Source: Paenibacillus caui (GTDB lineage Bacteria; Bacillota; Bacilli; Paenibacillales; Paenibacillaceae). From it: a stretch of DNA of 64,000 bases. The translations under genes were made by a program, and so were the position numbers. Positions 17,277-26,622 of the stretch are shown here, one piece after another; the stretch's first letter is position 1, and every line of letters starts with the position of its first letter. The stretch covers positions 1 through 64,000 of the forward strand of contig NZ_JAIOGQ010000021.1 of NCBI RefSeq assembly GCF_019904135.1, written 5' to 3'. Under the pieces are notes generated by a model, which saw only the letters and a program-made list of their open reading frames with translations, was not told the DNA's origin and did not search any database.

Positions 17277-18388
17277 GCATAATTCAGCAGGAAGAGCGTA
17301 AACCGGTCATCGCTGTTCTGACGAGTGTAGATCCCTTGCGAAAATTTGCCGGAAACCGCTCCAACTTCAACGATATTCTGAAGACCGGGAAGCAGCTCAG
17401 TTTCCCGGTATACATCATTACAACCAAAGATTTAAAGCTGTCGGAGGAACAGGTTCTCGGATATACGTATTCGGCCGAGAATAAACAGTGGGTTTCAAAA
17501 TGGTTCCCTCTGCCGGATATTCTGTACAACCGGATTCCAACGCGGGAAGACGAGAAGAAGCCGCAGGTTCGGCGCAAAATTGACGATTGCCTGAATCACC
17601 CTACAATCCAGCTGTTCAATCCTTTTTTTTTCAATAAGTGGAAGCTGTTCAGCTGGCTCAGGAAATCCAAACTGACCTCTTCCTTCATTCCGGAGACCAG
17701 ACGCTTAAGCAGCCGGAAGGTCCTTTCTTCCATGCTGGTCAAATATGACGATCTGTATTTGAAACCCGAGAGCGGGAAAGCCGGAAAAGGAATTATGAAG
17801 CTGTCCTACAGCGTCAATGAAGCAAAACCCTACAAACTTATCCTTCAGGCTCCCGGCAAAAATGTCATTTACAAAACGGCAAAACTTCCGCTGCTCTGGC
17901 GGCGCATCCGCAAGGAAGCGGATAATGACCCCTATATTTTGCAGCAGGGGATCCGGCTCACAAGCTATCAGGGCAGGCGTTTTGATTTGCGGGTGCTCAT
18001 TCAGAAGACAGGGAAAGGCAACTGGTCCGTTACCGGCATCGGAGCCCGTCTGGCCGGAAAGAGACGGATCACGACCCATGTGCCCCAGGGAGGAAGCGTC
18101 GAAGATCCAGAGAAATTGCTGCTTCCGACATTCGGCGAGGAGCAAACGGCCTGGCTGCTCAGCAGGGCTCGTGCCGATGCCGTGATTATCGCCCGCCAAA
18201 TCGAGCGGTCATGCGGGAATACCCTTGGCGAAATGTCGATGGACCTCGGCGTTGACCAGGAAGGGAAAATCTGGTTTTTCGAGGCTAATTCGAGACCGAT
18301 GAAATTTGATGAACCCCAGATCCGCCAGAAATCGCTGCAGCGGATTTTTCAATACAGCCAATACCTGTCCAAAACAGGCAAATTCTAG
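17273..18388 (+). CDS. YheC/YheD family ATP-grasp protein, short form (4th of 5)
   Basis: 371-aa paralogue without the N-terminal beta domain. It has PDILYNRIPTR, the ATP-site YLKPESGKAGKGIMKL, HVPQGGSVED and EMSMDLGVDQEGKIWFFEANSRP. The start overlaps the previous stop (ATGA), with AGGAGGGAAG upstream, so translation is coupled. The pairing of a long and a short form is repeated from genes 1 and 2, which suggests a duplicated gene pair. Confidence 0.87.
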   Translation: MSIIQQEERKPVIAVLTSVDPLRKFAGNRSNFNDILKTGKQLSFPVYIITTKDLKLSEEQVLGYTYSAENKQWVSKWFPLPDILYNRIPTREDEKKPQVRRKIDDCLNHPTIQLFNPFFFNKWKLFSWLRKSKLTSSFIPETRRLSSRKVLSSMLVKYDDLYLKPESGKAGKGIMKLSYSVNEAKPYKLILQAPGKNVIYKTAKLPLLWRRIRKEADNDPYILQQGIRLTSYQGRRFDLRVLIQKTGKGNWSVTGIGARLAGKRRITTHVPQGGSVEDPEKLLLPTFGEEQTAWLLSRARADAVIIARQIERSCGNTLGEMSMDLGVDQEGKIWFFEANSRPMKFDEPQIRQKSLQRIFQYSQYLSKTGKF

Positions 18389-18404
18389 AGAGGAGGAATA
18401 AAGG

Positions 18405-18890
18405 ATGCATATATCCTCCATTCATCCGGAAGATGTTCAGTCGTGGGAAAAATTTCACGGCACTCTTCTTGCTTTTATCCGCAAATACGGCTCCAAACGG
18501 ATTACAGCCGACGCCTATCGCAGAATACAGCGTCTGTCCCCGCTTGCCCTGTCCCGGGCGGGGAACGGGATTATGATGGCTACCATATGCGCGGAGGATG
18601 GGCGGCGCATTGCCGGTATCCTGTGTACCGAAGGATATGGCGACGATCTGAGCGTTGCCGTCGTTCATCCCCTGTACCGGGGCAGGGGCATTGGAACCAG
18701 GCTGCTCAAGGGACAGCTGGCCGAACTTGGACGTTTGAACTGCAAGGTAGCCATAGATAACATTTCCATTCTGAGAATGTGTTTCAAAGCCGGACTGTCC
18801 GCATGCAATGTAGCTGAAGGACCTACCGGTAAACCTACGCTTGTTCTGTCCGGGAAACGACACGAAATTCTAGTGGAATCAGGATCTTGA
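18405..18890 (+). CDS. GNAT family N-acetyltransferase
   Basis: 161-aa GNAT acetyltransferase, transferring an acetyl group from acetyl-CoA to an amine. The acetyl-CoA loop is clear: VVHPLYRGRGIGTRLLKGQL near residues 85-104 (motif A, RGRGIG). The C-terminal strand-helix after it is shorter than usual. ATG follows GAGAGGAGG. It lies within the YheC/YheD-like operon, 17 bases after the 4th ATP-grasp gene, so it probably acts on the same substrate or product; the substrate is unknown. Confidence 0.85.
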   Translation: MHISSIHPEDVQSWEKFHGTLLAFIRKYGSKRITADAYRRIQRLSPLALSRAGNGIMMATICAEDGRRIAGILCTEGYGDDLSVAVVHPLYRGRGIGTRLLKGQLAELGRLNCKVAIDNISILRMCFKAGLSACNVAEGPTGKPTLVLSGKRHEILVESGS

Positions 18891-18922
18891 ATCAGAACTT
18901 TCTTTAAAAGAAGGTGGACATT

Positions 18923-20020
18923 TTGCCGCAGCCCGTGCTTGGCATTCTTACACTTTATTTGAACGACAAAGGACAGCTCGAAGAGCGGAAGATTTATGAA
19001 CGCATGACCATTGAGGGCCGGAAGCTGGGACTAAACGTCATCGTCTTCACCCCGGCGGATGTGATCACCGGCAAAGAAATGATCGATGCCATGGTGTTCG
19101 ATACGGACTCCCGGAAGTGGTCGAGGAAGCAGCGCAGTTTTCCGGACATGATCTTTGACCGCTGCCGGATTCAGAGAAGCAAACGCTTCGAGCAGCTCCG
19201 CGTCTTCCGCAAGCGGTATGCTCATCTGACCTTTCTCAATCGTCCGCTGCGCGATAAATGGACGATTTACCAGGTTCTTTCGCGCAAGCCCGAATTCAGG
19301 CCTTATTTGCCTGAGACTGCATTTTTCAACACTTTATCGGATGTGCACAGGTTATTGAAAAAAAAGAACATCGTCTATATCAAGCCCATACAAGGCACCG
19401 GGGGCCGGGGCATTTTATGCATCGAAAGCATCGGTCCCAAGCTGTACCGGATCCAGGGCAGAAACCGAAAAAGGGCCATCGTTCCGTCCCAGAAGCTTCA
19501 TCTTTCCCGCATGGGGCCTTTTCTGCTCGGTTGGAAAAAAGGCACCCGTTTTCTGGTTCAGGAGGGCATTCGGATTACGCTCCCGAGCGGTCGTGTGCAT
19601 GATTATCGGATGCTTGTGCAGAAAAATGGAAGCGGAAAATGGTCCGTAACGGGCTGCGCGGGAAGAATAGGCCCTGCCCGGAGCGTAACGTCCAACCTTC
19701 ACGGCGGCGGGTCGGCGGCCGCGATGTCCCTGCTGCTGAAGAAGTGGATCGATTCCGAACAAAAGCGGCAGGAAGTCCGCAGGGAAGCCGAGAACATAAG
19801 CCTGGAGATTGCCGCCTATCTTGAAACGCTTTATGGGCCGCTCTGCGAGCTTGCGCTTGATCTGGCTATTGAGCGAAACGGGAAAATTTTCGTGCTGGAG
19901 GTCAATCCCAAGCCGGCTCGCGAAGTTTTTGCCCGCAGCGGCGATGTCGAAGCTTACCGGAACGCGATAACGAAACCGCTGGAATATGCTCTATGGCTAT
20001 ACAGACAGAAGAACAGATGA
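18923..20020 (+). CDS. YheC/YheD family ATP-grasp protein, short form (5th of 5)
   Basis: 365-aa paralogue, last gene of the operon. It keeps FPDMIFDRCR, the ATP-site YIKPIQGTGGRGI, SNLHGGGSAA and ELALDLAIERNGKIFVLEVNPKP; in the metal-site segment an Asp of the other copies is replaced by Glu (AIE). I chose TTG at 18923 with AAGGTGG 5 bases upstream; a GTG at 18914 is inside that ribosome site. Transcription ends in the strong hairpin 36 bases later. Confidence 0.85.
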   Translation: MPQPVLGILTLYLNDKGQLEERKIYERMTIEGRKLGLNVIVFTPADVITGKEMIDAMVFDTDSRKWSRKQRSFPDMIFDRCRIQRSKRFEQLRVFRKRYAHLTFLNRPLRDKWTIYQVLSRKPEFRPYLPETAFFNTLSDVHRLLKKKNIVYIKPIQGTGGRGILCIESIGPKLYRIQGRNRKRAIVPSQKLHLSRMGPFLLGWKKGTRFLVQEGIRITLPSGRVHDYRMLVQKNGSGKWSVTGCAGRIGPARSVTSNLHGGGSAAAMSLLLKKWIDSEQKRQEVRREAENISLEIAAYLETLYGPLCELALDLAIERNGKIFVLEVNPKPAREVFARSGDVEAYRNAITKPLEYALWLYRQKNR

Positions 20021-20055
20021 ATGCACGCAGATCCTAAAAGTTGATGCAAACAAAT

Positions 20056-20093
20056 ATAACAGACCGCCGCTCACCTGCGAGGTCTGTTATTTG
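20056..20093. terminator. bidirectional terminator of the YheC/D operon
   Basis: Perfect 10-bp stem ATAACAGACC/GGTCTGTTAT with a 15-base loop. It separates the plus-strand operon from the converging HAD gene; T-rich sequence follows on both sides. Confidence 0.75.
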
Positions 20094-20142
20094 GCTTTCC
20101 GCCTCTCCTTGCGAGATACGGCTATCCGATTTAAGGCATTGA

Positions 20143-20838
20143 TCACTCTGCGGCTTCCGCCTGATCATACAGCGACAGCAACTGATCAAAGCTCGTAATC
20201 ACCGCATCCGCGCCCTTGAGCTCGTCCTCATTCCCAAAGCCGGCATAATTGCAGCCAATTGCGGTCTGACCGTTCTTCTTGCCTGCCTCCACGTCGGATG
20301 AACGGTCGCCTACCATCCAGACATGGTCCAGATGATGCCGGTCCATCAGCAGATGCAATAGATCCACCTTGGATCTGGTCTGATACTCCCCTGCGCTGTA
20401 TAGTCCGCCCAACAGGGACGCGATTCCATGCGCTTCCGCAATGCCTTTGACATAATGCTCCAGTCCGTTGCTGGCTACAAACAGGGCCACGCCCCGCTCC
20501 TTAAGGCGATGCAGCGTCTTGGCAACCTGCGGATACAATTCGGTGTTCTCTTCTTTCAGGCCCTTCAGCTCCATTTCCAGCAGCAGCTCATCAGCCCGCC
20601 GATGTACGGCCAGGTCCTCGTCTGGCATGACAATTTTCCATATTTCTTCGAGAAGCATGCCCAGACTGCCCAGTATACGCTCTTCCGGAGGGGTTTCCCC
20701 TTTATAAAGCCCTTCTTCACGCAGCCTGTCAAATACCTGATAATAAGCCGGCAGCAGCAGCGTCTCCGTCTTGAACAAAGTACCATCCATATCAAAAACC
20801 ATCGCTTGAGGTTTGCTAAGATGTCCGGCTTTTCCCAT
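20143..20838 (-). CDS. HAD family hydrolase
   Basis: 231-aa phosphatase of the haloacid dehalogenase superfamily with a helical cap (subfamily I). Motif I is VFDMDGTLFKTE (both catalytic aspartates), motif II is VASNGLEHY, a lysine follows in TRSKVD, and motif IV is WMVGDRSSDVEAGK. The size suits phosphoglycolate phosphatase or beta-phosphoglucomutase-like enzymes, but the substrate cannot be read from the sequence. ATG has GGAGGAG 11 bases upstream. It follows the OatA-like gene on the same strand. Confidence 0.85.
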   Translation of the reverse strand: MGKAGHLSKPQAMVFDMDGTLFKTETLLLPAYYQVFDRLREEGLYKGETPPEERILGSLGMLLEEIWKIVMPDEDLAVHRRADELLLEMELKGLKEENTELYPQVAKTLHRLKERGVALFVASNGLEHYVKGIAEAHGIASLLGGLYSAGEYQTRSKVDLLHLLMDRHHLDHVWMVGDRSSDVEAGKKNGQTAIGCNYAGFGNEDELKGADAVITSFDQLLSLYDQAEAAE

Positions 20839-20862
20839 GTTTCGTCAATCTCCTCCTTTACT

Positions 20863-22815
20863 TTAATGCCCGCCTTCCCTGAGCGCCTCCATGACCAAAG
20901 CGGCATAGGCCTTGGCTCCTTTCGGCTTCAGATGGACCCCGTCCGCTTCGAAATAAGCATCCTTTTCTTCGCTTGCCGTGTACCAGTCCACGAGCGTTAT
21001 GTTCCCAGGCCCTTCCGCCGCCTTGGCCAAAGCATCGTTCACTGTCTCTTGCCAGGGACGGGGAACTCTCGTGTTGATCAGAATGATCCGCTTGGCATCC
21101 TTAAGCGAAGCGAGCAGCTTGTTCAGCTGTTTGCCGGTGAAAGCGCCGTTGGTTCCAAGCTCTATGATAACATAGCTGCCAAGGCGATCCTTTGCTTTGA
21201 GCTGTTCTGTCACTTTTTCCGCTTCGCTAAACTGTCTTCCGATCTTGCCGTCAATCACGATTCCCGGAAGCTGCTTCTCCAGATAAGGCTTGATGTCCAG
21301 AAGAACCGAATCCCCTATTGCCGTAACGTCGGTCCCGTCGAGATCTTCGGCTTTGACGGAACCCTGCAGACCGCCCGAATCGTCCGATGTCCGGGGAGGC
21401 TTGGCAGCAGTACCGGAAGCTTCCCCCGCTTTGCCGGTTTCCAGGGAAGGAACGGGCGCCCCGGAAGCCGATAGTTCGGCAGAGGGCGCAGCCAGAGCGG
21501 GAGGCTGAATCCGCGAGACCGGCCCCCCTGTTTTGGCCGCACTGATCTCATAAATGCCAAACAATAGAAACGCCACCGCGCCCAATACAGCCGCATAAGC
21601 CGTAAATGCTTCTTTTCTGGGCTTGATTCGTGTCCATGCGGCTTTTGCGGCCCCTCTAAATCCGTTTTGCCGGATCGGCTGTTCAATAAACCGCCATGAC
21701 CATGCCGCCAGCACAATCGTAACGGCTACCTGAATGATCGACCTTGCGAGATGGAAGCCCCCGGTATTTACAACCGGACTAGTCAGGACAATTACCGGAT
21801 AATGCCACAGGTACAGTCCGTAGGACCTCGCGCCGAACCACCGCAGCAGCCCCGATCCGGCAAATTTGCCAAGCATGCTCGCCGGGTGGGCCAGAACAGC
21901 AACGGCAGCCGCCGTCATAATGGACATCAGGAACATGCCTCCCTGGTACAGAAAGGGATCATATTCCGTTGTGCTAACAAGTATGTACAGGACGGCAAGC
22001 AGCGACAACGCCCCTGCCAAATCCAATATAAAGGCGGCTTGCCTGGACACGGTCCTCTTCAGCTTCGCGCTTGGCCAGACAGCCGCAAGCGCAGCTCCGC
22101 ACAGCAGCGAGAACAGGCGGGTATCCGTTCCGTAATATACCCGGCTCGGGTCAGTTCCCGGCGAGTACATGACCGCCATTAAAATTGCCGACAGCATGGC
22201 GCCGCCCATGATGCAGGCGGCCAGCCTCTTTCGTCCCCAGCCGGCCCAGAGCGCGGCAGCAAGCAACAGCGGCCAGACGAGGTAAAACTGCTCCTCCACC
22301 GCAAGCGACCATAAATGGCCGATGGGCGAAACGGGACCGAACTTTTCAAAATAGGACACCTGGTGAAATACGGACCACCAGTTGCTCATATAGACCAGCA
22401 CCGCAGGGATGTCCCCTCTCATGGAAGCCAGATGTTCCCGGCTAAATGCGGCCGTCCATCCGGCGGTGACAACCAGCATTAGCAGCATCGCCGGCAGCAG
22501 TCTTCTGAACCGCCTTATCCAAAATTGTTTTAAACCGATGTTACCGTTCCTGTACCAGCCCGACAACAAAATGTCCGTTATCAAATAGCCGGAAAGGACA
22601 AAAAAGATACTTACCCCCAGCAGGCCGCCAGGCAGCCAGGCCGGATTCAAATGATAAGCAATGACTGCAAAAACGGCCAGGGCTCTTAATCCGTCCAGAC
22701 CCGGCATATACCGTCTGATCACAGGGGGCGGTTCGGAACCGCTATTGACCTCTCTTATGTAAGCTTTACTGTCATCTCGGCCCAATGTGCTGTAGACCGG
22801 GTTGTCATCATTCAT
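20863..22815 (-). CDS. OatA-like acyltransferase with SGNH domain
   Basis: 650-aa membrane acyltransferase. Residues about 30-400 form the acyltransferase-3 domain with about ten helices, starting PGLDGLRALAVFAVIAYH (catalytic His). A Pro/Ala/Ser linker (about 420-465) leads to an extracellular SGNH esterase-like domain with GDSVLLDI (Ser), ELGTNGAF (Gly/Asn) and DGVHLKPKG (Asp-His). This is the layout of OatA, which O-acetylates peptidoglycan N-acetylmuramic acid and gives lysozyme resistance; B. subtilis YrhL is similar. Other surface polymers remain possible targets. Confidence 0.88.
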   Translation of the reverse strand: MNDDNPVYSTLGRDDSKAYIREVNSGSEPPPVIRRYMPGLDGLRALAVFAVIAYHLNPAWLPGGLLGVSIFFVLSGYLITDILLSGWYRNGNIGLKQFWIRRFRRLLPAMLLMLVVTAGWTAAFSREHLASMRGDIPAVLVYMSNWWSVFHQVSYFEKFGPVSPIGHLWSLAVEEQFYLVWPLLLAAALWAGWGRKRLAACIMGGAMLSAILMAVMYSPGTDPSRVYYGTDTRLFSLLCGAALAAVWPSAKLKRTVSRQAAFILDLAGALSLLAVLYILVSTTEYDPFLYQGGMFLMSIMTAAAVAVLAHPASMLGKFAGSGLLRWFGARSYGLYLWHYPVIVLTSPVVNTGGFHLARSIIQVAVTIVLAAWSWRFIEQPIRQNGFRGAAKAAWTRIKPRKEAFTAYAAVLGAVAFLLFGIYEISAAKTGGPVSRIQPPALAAPSAELSASGAPVPSLETGKAGEASGTAAKPPRTSDDSGGLQGSVKAEDLDGTDVTAIGDSVLLDIKPYLEKQLPGIVIDGKIGRQFSEAEKVTEQLKAKDRLGSYVIIELGTNGAFTGKQLNKLLASLKDAKRIILINTRVPRPWQETVNDALAKAAEGPGNITLVDWYTASEEKDAYFEADGVHLKPKGAKAYAALVMEALREGGH

Positions 22816-22954
22816 ATGTTCTCTACCTTTCCTGGTGCTGATGAAGGAAATGCTGCCCTTTTTACATTATAGGAAGCCTCGCATCCAGGAAAGGTCTCAA
22901 TCGAGTTAAAAATCATAACAACAATTTCATATCTCTGGACGTGCATATGTTACT

Positions 22955-23665
22955 TTATCGAACATAATAGACGATGTCGTTGGTGATATCCAGGGCGTTC
23001 AATTGACCGCCGTATACCGCCCCTCCGTCGATCCCTATAATATTGTTGCTCCCGTAGTACACAAAATTATTTTCAGGATCATCATGGAGTCCTCTGGTAG
23101 GCGTATGTCCAAATACCACCTTTTTGCTGCCTGCATAGCCTGTATGGAATGGACCGCGAATCCACATCAGGGTATGCGGCGGGGTTTCCACCGGCGGAAG
23201 GGCCGGCTCCAAACCTGCGTGAACAAAAATATGCTCATCGGTCTCAATAAAATGATCCAGACTCTGAATAAACTCAAGATGGCGCCATAAATCCGGAGAA
23301 TACAGAATGGGCATCCGGAAGGAGTCTCCTTCCCCCTTGGCCTCAATGTCCCGTTCAAACATGCCGTAGCTCAGCAGGGTTTTGTCCCCGCCGTTTCGCT
23401 TTACCCAACGGTTCCAGTGTTCTTCTTCCTTCAATGTCAAAGCGCGCATCATCAGGTCTTCGTGGTTTCCCTTTAAGACAGACGCCCCTTGCCGCTTGAG
23501 GCTGATAACCATATCGAGAACCCCTTTGGAATCCGGTCCACGGTCAATATAATCGCCCAGCAGCATGAGCCGGTCGCGGTCCGGATTATAGGAAGCCGCT
23601 TTGAGCAGCCGGGTCAGCTTGTCCTGCTCGCCATGGATATCGCTGATTGCTATTGTTCTCTCCAT
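22955..23665 (-). CDS. PPP-family serine/threonine or diadenosine tetraphosphate phosphatase
   Basis: 236-aa metallophosphatase of the PPP superfamily. The metal-binding motifs are complete: SDIHGE (GDxHG-like), LLGDYIDRGPDSKG, LKGNHEDLM, then HAGLEP and FGHTPTRG. Relatives act on phosphoserine/phosphothreonine or on ApppA-type dinucleotides; the sequence does not choose. ATG follows AAGAAGGC-type sequence. A second metallophosphoesterase lies just upstream on the same strand. Confidence 0.82.
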   Translation of the reverse strand: MERTIAISDIHGEQDKLTRLLKAASYNPDRDRLMLLGDYIDRGPDSKGVLDMVISLKRQGASVLKGNHEDLMMRALTLKEEEHWNRWVKRNGGDKTLLSYGMFERDIEAKGEGDSFRMPILYSPDLWRHLEFIQSLDHFIETDEHIFVHAGLEPALPPVETPPHTLMWIRGPFHTGYAGSKKVVFGHTPTRGLHDDPENNFVYYGSNNIIGIDGGAVYGGQLNALDITNDIVYYVR

Positions 23666-23720
23666 TCTTTCAGCCTTCTTTCTCTGTAAATGTATCGTGT
23701 CATCGCCTGCTGAAGAGTCG

Positions 23721-24269
23721 CTATGAACCGAATGAAATTCGTTTAACCGTGCCTCCGTCGAAATCTTTTACGATAAATTCATCGCCAAAGAGAATGCCGT
23801 AGGAATGAGGATAGTTCTCTTTCGGCAGCGCAATCGAACCCGGGTTCAGCAAGTATACCCCCTCCTTGCGGTCTGCCACGGGAATATGGGTATGTCCTTG
23901 AATGAATACATCATTCTCCATCAATGGAGGCAGATGCTCCATGCTGTAACCATGCCCGTGAGTGGCATAAATCCGGCGTCCTTCATGCAGAATCATCGTA
24001 TAGTCCGCCATAATCGGAAATTCGATCAACATCTGGTCCACTTCGGCGTCGCAATTCCCGCGAACGGCGACGATTTTTTCCTTGTACTTATTCAGCATTT
24101 CCGCTGCTTGCCCTGGATTGTATCCATCAGGCAGCGGGTTTCTCGGTCCGTGGTACAAAAAGTCGCCTAGCATGACTATCTGGTCCGCCTGTTCCTCGTG
24201 AACCTTGTCCAGCGCACGGCTGAGCCAATGTGCGGAGCCGTGGATATCGGAAATAAACATCAGCTTCAT
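23721..24269 (-). CDS. yfcE: YfcE-family phosphodiesterase
   Basis: 182-aa metallophosphoesterase of the YfcE/MJ0936 family, which hydrolyses phosphodiesters in vitro. It opens MKLMFISDIHGS and has MLGDFLYHGPRNPLP, VRGNCDAEVDQM, ATHGHGYS and QGHTHIPV, all metal-site motifs. Start at 24269 rather than an upstream ATG at 24278, since AAAGGA is then 8 bases away and the product matches the E. coli YfcE start. Biological substrate not known. Confidence 0.85.
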   Translation of the reverse strand: MKLMFISDIHGSAHWLSRALDKVHEEQADQIVMLGDFLYHGPRNPLPDGYNPGQAAEMLNKYKEKIVAVRGNCDAEVDQMLIEFPIMADYTMILHEGRRIYATHGHGYSMEHLPPLMENDVFIQGHTHIPVADRKEGVYLLNPGSIALPKENYPHSYGILFGDEFIVKDFDGGTVKRISFGS

Positions 24270-24334
24270 GACCATCATCCTTTCTTTTGTATCATTGTAA
24301 CATATACTTCAATGCGCTCCGTCACGCCTATCCT

Positions 24335-25576
24335 TCACATAGACTTATTTTGTTGGTCTTGGCGGGAAGCTTCTCCTTGCTTTACTTGAAAATTAGACGT
24401 TTTGTTCGCGCGAAATAACAACAGAACCGGAATCAAGGCTGCGATCCCGCATACGATCCACGCTAACCGGATAGGCGTTTGATCGGAGGATAAATTACTG
24501 AAATTATGACTCATCATGCCTGTTATGACTAACCCAATGCACATGCCTACCTGCGAAATAGCCGAATCCAGCGACAATAACGTCGAGCGGTATTCATTTG
24601 AAATTCTTTTATTCAAAAATATTTGTTTCGCTGCAGGATACATGCCTCTTCCTATCTCGTAAATCAAAAAGGTGATCAGCACAGGGTAAAAAGTATTGAG
24701 CACTCCTGACAAAGTAAGCCAGATGCCAATCATGCCGCATGCATACATCAAAACCTTTACATCTTCATGGCGTCCGGCTATCATTTTTCGCACGAGATAG
24801 CTTCCAAAGGTCATAAATAAGGAGTAGGCTGCTTTAATGATACCCATAATCCAAATGCCCTGCTCTGATAAGCCCACCAGTCTTGGTTGTTGGAACGCAT
24901 TACCAGCCGAGTTGGAAAAACTGATAAACAATCCAACGACAAAGATGAGCCAGATGCTTTTGTTTTGCAGCCCGATTTGGATGCTATTCGTGATAATCGT
25001 TTTAATGTTAACTTCATTCATTTGTTTTTTGCGATCATGGAGATCTTCCTTCATAAAGGATACGCATAAGAAGATAACGACCACCACAGAACAAATGCTA
25101 ACCATCCACGGAAGCCAATAGTGATAAGCAGCCAAAAGTGAACCGAGGATCCCGCATATAAATCCAGATATGTATTGGATGCTGTTTGAAGTTGTAAACA
25201 GGGTTTCAACAGGCTTGTCCGTATGCTCTACCACCCAAGACTCCAGAGAGCCCGATTGAAGACATATGGATAACCCGCCTAACACCTACGCCAAAATGAG
25301 TACCCATATACTTTCCGTCATCATAAATATAATGCTGTACAGCAAGTAACAGCCTAACCCCAAAACCATAGATACTTTTCGGCCAAATTTGTCCGAAACG
25401 GCTCCTGTTGGTATTTCAAATAGCAGAATGCTTATAAAATAAACAACTAATAAATAATTTGCGTATTCCAGAGAAAGGCCCTTATACAATAAAAACAAGA
25501 TCAGAGTCGTCCCGGTAATCTCACTCATAAAAAACTGTAAAAAACTGACCGAATAAAAAAGGCGATGTGCTTTCAC
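24335..25576 (-). pseudogene. MFS transporter interrupted by an in-frame amber codon
   Basis: About 413 codons of a 12-helix major facilitator transporter. The first part (25576-25289) has the MFS loop motif GAVSDKFGRK; an in-frame TAG at 25288-25286 then cuts the reading frame, after which the same frame continues uninterrupted to 24335. GTG start with AAGGAG 8 bases upstream. The gene is clearly more AT-rich than its neighbours, suggesting acquisition by transfer. One base change (for example from CAG, TGG or AAG) explains the break; a sequencing error or readthrough cannot be excluded. Confidence 0.8.
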
Positions 25577-25626
25577 TCTATAATCTCCTTCGGAAGCGTG
25601 GTCATTTGTGCGGTTTAATTTTCATG

Positions 25627-25653
25627 AAAAAAAGCCTGATTTCTCAAGCTTTT
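25627..25653 (-). terminator. terminator after ykfC
   Basis: Minus-strand stem AAAAGC/GCTTTT with a 12-base loop and a run of seven T, 45 bases below the ykfC stop. It marks the end of the dpp-ykf operon. Confidence 0.55.
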
Positions 25654-25698
25654 CATCTTGCTGCTTCGTTTAGATAGTTTCTGGGATCGTTTATATGA

Positions 25699-26622
25699 CT
25701 AGCGGTATCTTCGGGAAATGCAATGCTCATCTGCCAGCTTGTAGCCTTCCAAAGGGATAAGCTCAATACAACTGCTGGAATCGGGAGAATGAAGCATATG
25801 ATTGTCACCGGCATAGATGCCGACGTGATGAACATTTCCTTTACCTTTCTCGAACGCAAAAAAGAGCAGATCTCCCGGCTGCAACTCGTCCCGTTCTATC
25901 ACTTCCCCCTGCCTGGCCTGATCGGAAGCATCCCTTGGGATGATGATTCCTTGAGATTTGTGCATGCTGTAAGCAAAACCTGAGCAATCGTACCCGAAGG
26001 ATGACATGCCGCCCCACAGGTACGGCAGCCCGAGAAAACGCATGCCCTGCTCAACAATACGCTGGCCAATCTGCCCCGCATCTGGCGACGCCGAAGCAGA
26101 TCCGCTTATGATGCGTACATCTTTGGACTGCAAAACGGCCGTCCCATGCGGGGAATGAACCGTCACGCTTTCGCCGGCTTCGGCAAGGACGGGCAAACGT
26201 GTCAGGAAGCTCAGTTCAATCGTTGTATCCTGATTGCCTTCAAGTATTAGCTGCGCCTTATCGGCGATTACCTCGGCCCACTTGTCCGCTTGATAATGTT
26301 CGTCAGAGGCGGCAAGCTGACATTTAGGCACCCATCCCGGATAACCCAATGCTTCTTTCCGGGTCGCCTGATCCGGAATGAACACCTTGATCCAGTCGCC
26401 GCGCTGCTCGGCGGCCAACACTTCGGTGCCGTACAGAAGCTGCGTCTGAATCCGATTTCCGTTATATAAATCGAGCTTATCCGGCACTGTCATGGCCCCT
26501 ATCCATTCCGCTAGGAGAGCCGGCTGCTGCAGCGCCGGTTCGTCAAGGGGGCGCGGGGACTCCGGCGTTGTCCACACCGTAGCGACCGAAACGGCAGTTC
26601 TCATTTTGGACAGGGTGCTCAT
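25699..26622 (-). CDS. ykfC: YkfC-like gamma-D-glutamyl-diamino acid endopeptidase (NlpC/P60)
   Basis: 307-aa cytosolic NlpC/P60 peptidase that cuts murein peptides between D-Glu and the diamino acid. Bacterial SH3-like domains (residues about 25-185) precede the catalytic domain with DCSGFAYSMH (Cys nucleophile), VHHVGIYAGDNHMLHS (His) and a third polar residue further on. No signal peptide, fitting peptide recycling inside the cell. The ATG overlaps the ykfB stop (ATGA). Last gene of the dpp-ykf operon. Confidence 0.87.
   Translation of the reverse strand: MSTLSKMRTAVSVATVWTTPESPRPLDEPALQQPALLAEWIGAMTVPDKLDLYNGNRIQTQLLYGTEVLAAEQRGDWIKVFIPDQATRKEALGYPGWVPKCQLAASDEHYQADKWAEVIADKAQLILEGNQDTTIELSFLTRLPVLAEAGESVTVHSPHGTAVLQSKDVRIISGSASASPDAGQIGQRIVEQGMRFLGLPYLWGGMSSFGYDCSGFAYSMHKSQGIIIPRDASDQARQGEVIERDELQPGDLLFFAFEKGKGNVHHVGIYAGDNHMLHSPDSSSCIELIPLEGYKLADEHCISRRYR

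Noticed and set aside
17705-18199. Minus-strand frame opposite the 4th ATP-grasp gene
   Set aside because: Antisense shadow of a gene with clear ATP-grasp motifs; no start site signal.
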